Assembly (NCBI GenBank): GCA_042088875.1
Contig: JBELLF010000006.1
Span: forward strand, 1-30,529
Reading direction: 5' to 3'
Origin: Marisimplicoccus framensis_A
Lineage (GTDB): Bacteria > Bacteroidota > Bacteroidia > Flavobacteriales > Flavobacteriaceae
DNA length: 30,529 nt
The notes beneath the pieces are model-generated. The model was not told the DNA's origin and did not search any database. It saw only the letters and a list, made by a program, of their open reading frames with translations. Shown here piece by piece: positions 24,038 through 30,529 of this stretch (position 1 is the first letter of the stretch; every line of letters begins with the position of its first letter). The position numbers and the translations under genes are program-made.

Positions 24038-26135
24038 TGATTTTTTAAACCAATCTGTTGAATTTATAAAAGGTGTAGGTCCTTTGCGATCAAAACTTCT
24101 TAATGATGAATTAAATATCAAAACTGTAAAGGACTTAATAGACTTCTACCCTTTCAGATACATAGACAGAATGAGTTTTTTTAAGATCAATCAACTCCCT
24201 CTAAACAACTCAGAGGTTCAAATTATTGGCAAAGTAAAATCAATAAATAAAACTAAAGTTAGATATAGAGATAGGCTTAATTGTGAATTTTATGATGAAA
24301 CAGGTCAGATTGATTTAATTTGGTATAGAGGATTTAACTGGGTTGAAGAATCGGTAGAAGTTGACAAGGAGTATATAGTCTATGGTAAACTGAACTGGTA
24401 TGGTAATAAAGTCTCCATTGCTCACCCGGAAATAAAGACAAAAGAAAGTTTTGAAAGAAATATACCCAGAAGACTTCATGGAATATATTCATCAACTGAA
24501 AAATTAATAGCTGAAGGAGTAACACAAAAATACTTTGTTAAGATAATATTTAATCTTTTGAATTCTATTCAAAGTCATATAAGAGAAAATTTATCAACCT
24601 CCATCCTAAAAGAATATAACCTTATTAATAGATACCAGGCTCTTATAAATATTCACTTACCTGAATCACAAGAATTATTATCTCAGTCGATCAGAAGATT
24701 AAAATTTGAAGAACTATTTTTTAATCAAATTGGTTTTCAGCTAACTAAAAATGAAAGAATAATAAAGCTTAACGGATTTAAATTTGAGAAAGTTGGTAAT
24801 AATTTAAATGACTTTTATAATAAATCGTTGCCTTTTGAATTAACAAAAGATCAAAAAAAAGTTATAAAAGAAATTAGAAATGATTTTAGAGATGGAAAAC
24901 AGATGAATAGATTACTTCAGGGTGATGTTGGATCAGGTAAAACAATTGTCTCATTAATGGTTATGTTAATAGCTATTGACAATGGTTATCAGTCCTGTAT
25001 TCTTGCACCAACTGAAATTCTTGCTAACCAACATTATAATTCCATTAGAGAACTGATAAAAGATCTAGATTTGGAAATTGAGATGTTAACTGGTTCAACA
25101 AAATCTAGGGATAGAACAAGGATACATAGGAATTTAAAATTAGGAAAAATTAACATTCTTGTAGGTACACATGCAATATTGGAAGATATTGTTCAATTTA
25201 ATAATCTTGGATTAAGTGTTATTGACGAACAGCATAGATTTGGGGTTGCTCAAAGAGCAAAACTTTGGAAAAAAAATAATCCCGCTCCTCATATTCTAGT
25301 TATGACTGCTACTCCAATTCCAAGAACTCTAGCAATGAGTATTTATGGAGATCTTGATGTTTCAACAATCAAAGAGTTACCTCCTGGAAGAATAGAGACT
25401 AAAACTGTTCATAAATATGATAAGAATAGACTCAGTGTTTTTAGTTTTCTGAAAAAAGAAATTAAAAAAGGAAGGCAAGTATATCTTGTATATCCTCTAA
25501 TTAATGAATCTGAAAAATTAGATTACAAAGATCTTATGGACGGATATAATAGTATTATTAGAGAATTCCCTAGACCTGATTATCAGGTTAGTATTGTTCA
25601 TGGTAAAATGAACTCAAAAGATAAAGATTACGAAATGAATAGATTTATAAAACAAGAAACTCATATTCTAGTTTCAACTACTGTAATTGAGGTTGGTGTT
25701 AATGTTCCAAATGCATCAGTAATGGTTATTGAAAGCGCAGAAAGATTCGGATTATCTCAGCTTCATCAACTGAGAGGAAGAGTTGGAAGAGGAAATGATG
25801 AGAGTTATTGTATTTTAATGACTAAAGACAAATTATCTGAAGATTCAAAGATTAGAATTGATACAATGGTTAAGGTAAGTGATGGATTTCAACTTGCAGA
25901 AGTTGATCTTAAACTTAGAGGTCCAGGAGATTTACTTGGGACTAAACAAAGTGGAGTTTTAAAATTTAAGTTAGCAGATATAATTTATGATTTTGACATC
26001 TTAAATGAAGCAAAAAATTGTGCAGAAAAAATACTTAGTGAAGACCCCAAATTAATTGACAAAGAAAATTTACCAATTAGATATGAAATTTCTACCTCTT
26101 CAAATTCAAAAAATTTATGGAGATATATAAGCTGA
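24030..26135 (+). CDS. recG: ATP-dependent DNA helicase RecG, GTG start
   Basis: RecG (701 aa, normal length) regresses stalled forks and branch-migrates Holliday junctions. The N-terminal wedge/OB domain begins at FIKGVGPLRSKLL. The helicase core has GDVGSGKT at 298-305, TEILANQH, the DEQH box at 399-402, TATPIPRTLAMS, and the TRG motif region with SAERFGLSQLHQLRGRVGRG. The start is the GTG at 24030: it gives the family N-terminus, and the nearby ATG at 24037 is out of frame and stops after three codons. The 8-bp overlap with the M20 gene implies coupled translation. pheT follows after 30 bp with its own promoter-like box. Confidence 0.95.
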   Translation: MNNDFLNQSVEFIKGVGPLRSKLLNDELNIKTVKDLIDFYPFRYIDRMSFFKINQLPLNNSEVQIIGKVKSINKTKVRYRDRLNCEFYDETGQIDLIWYRGFNWVEESVEVDKEYIVYGKLNWYGNKVSIAHPEIKTKESFERNIPRRLHGIYSSTEKLIAEGVTQKYFVKIIFNLLNSIQSHIRENLSTSILKEYNLINRYQALINIHLPESQELLSQSIRRLKFEELFFNQIGFQLTKNERIIKLNGFKFEKVGNNLNDFYNKSLPFELTKDQKKVIKEIRNDFRDGKQMNRLLQGDVGSGKTIVSLMVMLIAIDNGYQSCILAPTEILANQHYNSIRELIKDLDLEIEMLTGSTKSRDRTRIHRNLKLGKINILVGTHAILEDIVQFNNLGLSVIDEQHRFGVAQRAKLWKKNNPAPHILVMTATPIPRTLAMSIYGDLDVSTIKELPPGRIETKTVHKYDKNRLSVFSFLKKEIKKGRQVYLVYPLINESEKLDYKDLMDGYNSIIREFPRPDYQVSIVHGKMNSKDKDYEMNRFIKQETHILVSTTVIEVGVNVPNASVMVIESAERFGLSQLHQLRGRVGRGNDESYCILMTKDKLSEDSKIRIDTMVKVSDGFQLAEVDLKLRGPGDLLGTKQSGVLKFKLADIIYDFDILNEAKNCAEKILSEDPKLIDKENLPIRYEISTSSNSKNLWRYIS

Positions 26136-26140
26136 TTAAG

Positions 26141-26148
26141 TATATTTG
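26141..26148 (+). promoter_or_regulatory. Bacteroidota -7 box (TATATTTG) before pheT
   Basis: A perfect TAnnTTTG match in the 30-bp recG-pheT gap, 17 bp before the GTG start. No TTG is seen at the -33 position, which would fall inside the recG coding end. It suggests pheT can be transcribed independently of recG, with a leader of about 10-14 nt. I see no T-box or leader-peptide attenuator. Confidence 0.4.
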
Positions 26149-26165
26149 TTTATCAAAATAACCCA

Positions 26166-28574
26166 GTGAAAATATCAATTAATTGGCTTAAAGACTATCT
26201 CGAAACTGATCAAACTCCAGAGGAGATATCTTTAATACTTACTAATTTAGGATTAGAAGTTGAAAAAATATCTGATTTTGAATCTATAGAAGGCGGATTA
26301 AAAGGGGTTGTTGCAGGAAAAGTACTGGAGTGTGCTAAACATCCAAATGCTGACAGGTTAAAAGTTACTTCAATAGATATTGGAGATAACCAAGTCTGTG
26401 AAATTGTATGCGGAGCACCAAATATAGAAAAAGGGCAAATTGTTCCTGTTGCTGCAGTTGGCTCAAAAATATATACAAATGAGGGTATTGAAATAAAAAT
26501 AAAAAGATCAAAAATAAGAGGTGTTGTTAGCAACGGTATGGTTTGTGCTGAAGATGAGATTGGATTGGGTGACTCACATGAAGGTATAATGGTATTAGAT
26601 AAAAGTGTTAAACCCGGCACACCAATCAGTGATTTATTTAATATACAATCAGATAAAATTTTAGAAATTGGACTAACTCCAAACAGATGTGATGCAATGT
26701 CTCATTATGGTGTAGCAAGAGATCTTAAAGCATTTCTAGACTATAAAACAATAAAATCAAATTTAAGTTTACCACCAATTAACTCATTTAATTCAGTTAA
26801 TATTGATAAGGAGATAAGTGTTAATGTTGAAGATAAAGAAAAATGTCCCTTTTATTCGGGTTTAGTAATAAAGAATATAAAAGTTGATTCTTCTCCTCAA
26901 GAAATTCAAAATAAACTTAAGTCAATAGGTCTTAAACCAATAAATAGTATTGTTGATATTACAAATTATGTAATGCATGAAATTGGTCAACCTCTTCATG
27001 CCTTTGATTTTGATAAAATTGAAAATATAACAGTTAAATCATTAGAATTAGGAACAAAATTTAAGACTCTAGATGAAAACGAAATAAAACTTAACAATGA
27101 AGATCTAATGATATGCTCTAATAGTGAACCTCTTTGTCTAGCAGGAATTTATGGTGGTATTAATTCTGGTGTTAGTGAGTCTACAAATAGCTTGTTTCTT
27201 GAATCAGCAATTTTTAACTCTGTTACTATAAGAAAATCATCCAAAAGACATCAACTTTTTACAGATGCTTCATTCAGATATGAAAGAGGTGTTGATCCAA
27301 ATAAAGTTATTTATGCATTAAAAAGAGCCGCATTATTAATAAAAGAAATTAATCCAGAATGTCATATTTCAGAAATAATTATTGAAGATAATTTAAAAAA
27401 AGAAACGAAAGATGTTTATTTAAGATATGATAGAATTGAAAAGGTTTCAGGGCAGCCTATTGATAAAGAAATAATTACACAAATTCTAACTTCCCTTGAT
27501 TTTGAAATAAAAGGTCATAGTGATTATGGAATTAATCTGATTGCACCTGACTACAGACATGATGTTTTTAGAGAAATTGATGTAATTGAGGAAATACTTA
27601 GAGTTTTTGGGTTTGATAACATTGATGTAGATAATAAAATATCAATGAGTATTCCAAATAATTCTGATAATAGAAATTTTAAAATTGAATCGATTATTAG
27701 TAAACAATTAGTTGGGATTGGATTTAATGAAATTATTAATAATTCGATATGCTCACCAACAACTAATGAAAAGTTTAATGAGAATTCAGTAGAATTATTA
27801 AATCCACAAGGAATTGAGCTTTCAAACTTACGTCAATCATTAATTCCTAATTCATTAGAAACTATCAATCATAATATAAATAGACAAAATAAAGATTTAA
27901 AATTATTTGAAATTGGTAGTGTATACTCAGCTTTTGATAATAAATTTCATGAAACAAGAGAAATATTAATTTCAGTAACTGGAAGTGTATTTGAAGAAAA
28001 TTGGATGACAAAATATCAAGAGAACAACTTCTTCTATCTGAAAGGAGTTATCGAAAAATTATTCACCATTCTTAACATAGAGAAAATTAAATATGAAGTT
28101 AGTGAAGATAAATTATACAATTATAAGTTAAATATATTTAAAGGAAAGCTAAAAATTGGAAGCATTGGTGAGATTAACTCAAATTACGCTAGTGACTTCT
28201 CTTTAGATCAAAAGATTAATATTTGTTCTTTAAATTTAGACTTATTAAGACCTTCCTCACAAAAAGTTAAATATCAGGAAATATCAAAATTTCCATCTTC
28301 AAGGAGAGATCTTTCAATGATACTTGATGAGAATGTTTCTTTTGATGATATTAAGAATTTAGCTTATAAAGAAGAGAATAAAATCTTAAAAGAAATCAAT
28401 TTATTTGATGAGTATAAGGATAAAAAAATCGGAAAAGATAAAAAATCGTTTGCCATAAGTTTTACTTTCAATGACTCAAAAAAAACACTTACAGATAAAG
28501 TTATTGACAAAATAATGACAAGATTGTCAGAAAAAATAAAATCAGATTTTGGAGCTGTAATTAGGGATAAGTAG
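26166..28574 (+). CDS. pheT: Phenylalanine-tRNA ligase beta subunit, GTG start
   Basis: PheT (802 aa) is the large subunit of the alpha2-beta2 phenylalanyl-tRNA synthetase. Domains: N-terminal B1 (MKISINWLKDYL), tRNA-binding OB fold at about 40-150 (CAKHPNADRLKV, VCGAPNI), B3/B4 editing domain near 215-395 (IVDITNYVMHEIGQPLHAFD, LAGIYGG), B5 near 410-480 (IAPDYRHDVFREIDVIEEI), the catalytic-like domain, and the C-terminal ferredoxin-fold anticodon-binding domain from about 708 (FPSSRRDLSMIL, KKSFAISFTF). The GTG start is fixed by the invariant N-terminus. pheS is not adjacent, as is usual in Bacteroidota. Its stop codon abuts the convergent ABC-F stop with no intervening base. Confidence 0.97.
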   Translation: MKISINWLKDYLETDQTPEEISLILTNLGLEVEKISDFESIEGGLKGVVAGKVLECAKHPNADRLKVTSIDIGDNQVCEIVCGAPNIEKGQIVPVAAVGSKIYTNEGIEIKIKRSKIRGVVSNGMVCAEDEIGLGDSHEGIMVLDKSVKPGTPISDLFNIQSDKILEIGLTPNRCDAMSHYGVARDLKAFLDYKTIKSNLSLPPINSFNSVNIDKEISVNVEDKEKCPFYSGLVIKNIKVDSSPQEIQNKLKSIGLKPINSIVDITNYVMHEIGQPLHAFDFDKIENITVKSLELGTKFKTLDENEIKLNNEDLMICSNSEPLCLAGIYGGINSGVSESTNSLFLESAIFNSVTIRKSSKRHQLFTDASFRYERGVDPNKVIYALKRAALLIKEINPECHISEIIIEDNLKKETKDVYLRYDRIEKVSGQPIDKEIITQILTSLDFEIKGHSDYGINLIAPDYRHDVFREIDVIEEILRVFGFDNIDVDNKISMSIPNNSDNRNFKIESIISKQLVGIGFNEIINNSICSPTTNEKFNENSVELLNPQGIELSNLRQSLIPNSLETINHNINRQNKDLKLFEIGSVYSAFDNKFHETREILISVTGSVFEENWMTKYQENNFFYLKGVIEKLFTILNIEKIKYEVSEDKLYNYKLNIFKGKLKIGSIGEINSNYASDFSLDQKINICSLNLDLLRPSSQKVKYQEISKFPSSRRDLSMILDENVSFDDIKNLAYKEENKILKEINLFDEYKDKKIGKDKKSFAISFTFNDSKKTLTDKVIDKIMTRLSEKIKSDFGAVIRDK

Positions 28575-30197
28575 CTAATTATAAAGCTTCTCTCTTGCGG
28601 CTAGAACCTTTTTATCATTTATATATTCACTAAACGGCAAGTAGCTATCAATTACCCCATTAGGAGTGATTTCAATGATTCTATTTGAAACTGATTCGGC
28701 AAATGCTCTATCATTTGAGCTAAGAAGAACAGTACCTTTAAAATTTATAAGAGAATTATTGAATGCAGTTATTGACTCAAGATCAAGGTGATTTGTTGGC
28801 TCATCTATTAGTAATACATTTGGTTTACCCATCATTATTTTTGATAACATACATCTAACTTTTTCACCTCCAGATAAAACATTACACGACTTCAAAGCTT
28901 CATCTCCACCAAATAGCATCCTTCCAAGAAAACTCCTGATAAATAATTCTTCCCTTTCTTCGTCATTATTAGCCCATTGTCTTAACCAGTCAACTAAAGA
29001 AATGTTTTTATCAAAAAAAGAATGATTATCCATTGGAAGATAACCAAAAGAAGTAGTTACACCCCAATTGAAAGAACCTTCTGTTGGATTTAGAGATCCT
29101 GAAATACAATCATAGAATAAATTAACAGATCTTGAATTTTTTGAAAGAATCAAAACCTTTTCACCTTTATTAAGATTAAAGCTTATGTCTTTAAAATATG
29201 TCTCACCATCATTTTCATATGATAATGATTTTAGTTCAAGAATTTGATCACCAGCATCTCTTTCTTGCTCAAAAATAATTGCAGGATATCTCCTTGAAGA
29301 AGGTTTTATCTCCTCAATATTTAATTTTTCAATCATTTTCTTTCTTGCAGTAGCTTGTTTAGACTTTGCAACATTAGCAGAAAATCTAGAAATAAACTCT
29401 TGAAGTTCTTTTTTCTTCTCTTCTGCTTTTTTATTTTGCTGCTGCTTTTGTCTTGCCACCAACTCACTTGACTGTTGCCAGAAAGTATAATTACCAGAAT
29501 AGTGATTAATCTTGCTAAAGTCTATATCTGATGTATGAGTACATACTGCATCTAGAAAAAATCTATCATGAGATACTACAATCACTGTATTCTCAAATTC
29601 ATTTATAAAACTTACTAACCACTCTACAGTTGTGTAATCTAAGTCATTTGTTGGCTCATCCATAATCAATACATCAGGATTACCAAAAAGACACTGAGCT
29701 AGAAGAACTTTCACTTTCACTTTTTGATCAATATCGTTCATAGATATATTATGTATTTCCTCAGATATTCCAAGACTTGAAAGAAGAAAAGCAGCATCAG
29801 CATCTGCATTCCACCCATTCATTTCCTCAAAGGAGGCTTGAAGTTCCCCCACTCTATCAGCATCTTTATCAGAAAAATCTTCTTTTGCATAAATTGAATC
29901 AATTTCACTTTTTAAATCAAATAATTTTTGATTACCTAGAATTACAGTTTCAATAACTGTTTTATCATCATATCTGTTATGATTTTGCTCCAATACAGAT
30001 AACCTTTTCCCAGGTTCTAGAAAAACAGACCCTGTATTAGGTTCTAGATCTTTTGATAAAATTTTTAAAAAAGTAGATTTTCCAGCACCATTAGCGCCAA
30101 TAATACCATAACAATTTCCAGGAGAAAAAGTTATATTTACTTCATCAAAAAGGATTCTTTTCCCGAATTGCAACGATAAGTTAGATACTGATAACAT
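28575..30197 (-). CDS. ABC-F family ATPase (YbiT-like), one ATP site degenerate
   Basis: A 540-aa soluble tandem ATPase of the ABC-F family, which binds the ribosome E site. I use the ATG at 30197; an upstream in-frame TTG adds only four residues. NBD1 has Walker A GANGAGKST (34-42), Walker B VLIMDEPTNDLD and switch His210. The charged linker at about 245-300 (KKKELQEFISRFSANVAKSK) is the tRNA-contacting arm. NBD2 has LSGGE (441-445) and VLLIDEPTNHLD (Walker B Glu466). However, NBD2 Walker A is LSKNSRSVN (351-359, no GK[ST]), its switch His is Asn495, and the NBD1 signature is IDQKV (156-160). The YbiT branch is partly like this, and this copy is extreme. Antibiotic resistance is not implied. 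Confidence 0.9.
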   Translation of the reverse strand: MLSVSNLSLQFGKRILFDEVNITFSPGNCYGIIGANGAGKSTFLKILSKDLEPNTGSVFLEPGKRLSVLEQNHNRYDDKTVIETVILGNQKLFDLKSEIDSIYAKEDFSDKDADRVGELQASFEEMNGWNADADAAFLLSSLGISEEIHNISMNDIDQKVKVKVLLAQCLFGNPDVLIMDEPTNDLDYTTVEWLVSFINEFENTVIVVSHDRFFLDAVCTHTSDIDFSKINHYSGNYTFWQQSSELVARQKQQQNKKAEEKKKELQEFISRFSANVAKSKQATARKKMIEKLNIEEIKPSSRRYPAIIFEQERDAGDQILELKSLSYENDGETYFKDISFNLNKGEKVLILSKNSRSVNLFYDCISGSLNPTEGSFNWGVTTSFGYLPMDNHSFFDKNISLVDWLRQWANNDEEREELFIRSFLGRMLFGGDEALKSCNVLSGGEKVRCMLSKIMMGKPNVLLIDEPTNHLDLESITAFNNSLINFKGTVLLSSNDRAFAESVSNRIIEITPNGVIDSYLPFSEYINDKKVLAAREKLYN

Positions 30198-30201
30198 AAA
30201 T

Positions 30202-30529
30202 ATGCGCAAAAATAGTAAGTTGAGAATTTTTAAACTAATATTCGTTAGTATAATTTTTATCTTTTATTCATGTAATAATAAAAACTCAAGTGATGATTTT
30301 TTTCTAGGAGGAGAAATAATAAATCCTTCATCTAATTATGTTAACTTTTATTACAATAACATCAAGATAGATTCTTTAGAACTTGATACAGAAAATAAAT
30401 TTTTCAAAAAAATTAAAAATATTAAACCTGGTATTTATAGAATTGAACACTTACCTGAAAATCAATATATAATAGTAGAGAATGGAGACAGCTTATGGAT
30501 CAGAGTTAATGTTGAAGATTTTAAAGAAT
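30202..30529 (+). CDS. Lipoprotein of unknown function, N-terminal part (cut by window end)
   Basis: An open frame from the ATG at 30202 runs off the window after 109 codons. It encodes a long lipoprotein signal ending FYSC (Cys24), followed by NNKNSSDDFF, whose Ser-Asp-Asp-Phe resembles the lipoprotein surface-export signal described in Flavobacterium. The rest (FLGGEIINPSSNYVNFYYNN, LDTENKFF, GIYRIEHLPENQYIIVENGD) looks like a DUF4369-type beta domain. From memory such proteins occur next to this ABC-F gene in flavobacteria, but no function is known. The ATG is 4 bp from the divergent ABC-F ATG. Confidence 0.7.
   Translation, partial: MRKNSKLRIFKLIFVSIIFIFYSCNNKNSSDDFFLGGEIINPSSNYVNFYYNNIKIDSLELDTENKFFKKIKNIKPGIYRIEHLPENQYIIVENGDSLWIRVNVEDFKE
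30207..30214 (-). promoter_or_regulatory. Bacteroidota -7 box (TATTTTTG, minus strand) for the ABC-F gene
   Basis: Read on the minus strand this is a perfect TAnnTTTG match ending 9 bp before the ABC-F ATG at 30197. It lies inside codons 2-5 of the divergent lipoprotein gene, as the 4-bp gap between start codons forces. A TTAG lies near the expected -33 position. The short leader is like those inferred elsewhere in the window. Confidence 0.4.

Noticed and set aside
26210..26620. 136-codon minus-strand open frame opposite the pheT tRNA-binding domain
   Set aside because: It mirrors conserved pheT codons, and no signal or family resemblance supports it.
28575..30197. ABC-F gene as an antibiotic-resistance determinant
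   Set aside because: It groups by motif with housekeeping YbiT-like ABC-F proteins and not with Vga/Msr/OptrA types, and there is no mobile context.
1..30529. CRISPR arrays, tRNA/rRNA genes, insertion sequences, phage or attachment sites, riboswitches
   Set aside because: I looked on both strands and found no repeated spacer pattern, cloverleaf, transposase motif or target-site duplication; gaps between genes are too short for a large riboswitch.

Overview
The window is a gene-dense stretch of chromosome from a Bacteroidota bacterium, most likely a streamlined, AT-rich (clearly low-GC) marine Flavobacteriia. The main clues are: a fused alpha/beta 2-oxoacid dehydrogenase E1, a lipoprotein thioredoxin, a SusC-type TonB plug protein, an HsdR-N/holA/GT2 neighbourhood typical of Bacteroidota, near absence of Shine-Dalgarno sequences, and repeated TAnnTTTG elements (the Bacteroidota -7 promoter box). 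No gap between genes exceeds about 80 bp. I see no tRNA, rRNA, insertion sequence, prophage or CRISPR array.

Layout. Positions 1-2552 (minus strand) hold a probable operon: an FAD-linked 2-hydroxyacid dehydrogenase, chorismate synthase (aroC) and the first 67 bp of a dicarboxylate/amino acid:cation symporter. Positions 2617-4602 (plus) hold a lipoprotein thioredoxin and an LpxL/HtrB-like acyltransferase. Positions 4591-5979 (minus) hold glmM. Positions 6026-15750 (plus) hold a lipoprotein gamma-glutamyltransferase, uvrA, a very unusual M1-aminopeptidase-like protein with a predicted outer-membrane barrel, and the fused E1. Positions 15747-16929 hold a secreted protein of unknown function and, divergent from it, a small stand-alone TonB plug protein. 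Positions 17006-20432 hold holA (minus), divergent by only 3 bp from an HsdR-N nuclease-fold gene, then a GT2 glycosyltransferase and an OmpA-family lipoprotein that ends in a strong bidirectional terminator. Positions 20485-22725 (minus) hold a UvrD/PcrA helicase. Positions 22790-28574 (plus) hold an M20D amidohydrolase, recG and pheT. Positions 28575-30197 (minus) hold an ABC-F ATPase, divergent by 4 bp from a lipoprotein gene cut off by the window end.

Functional themes. Genome maintenance is heavily represented (uvrA, holA, uvrD/pcrA, recG, and perhaps the HsdR-N protein). Cell-envelope biogenesis is the second theme (glmM, the LpxL-like acyltransferase, GT2, the OmpA lipoprotein and four predicted lipoproteins). 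Extracytoplasmic peptide or glutathione scavenging is the third (ggt and the secreted M20D hydrolase).

Most of the window is ordinary housekeeping DNA. The observations most worth a second look are the 921-residue M1-fold protein, in which all three zinc ligands and the catalytic glutamate are replaced at exact HEXXH-X18-E spacing while the catalytic tyrosine motif is kept, all attached to a barrel-like C-terminus. Next are the ABC-F protein, whose degeneration is confined to one of its two composite ATP sites, the orphan PD-(D/E)XK domain head-to-head with holA, and the stand-alone TonB plug protein.
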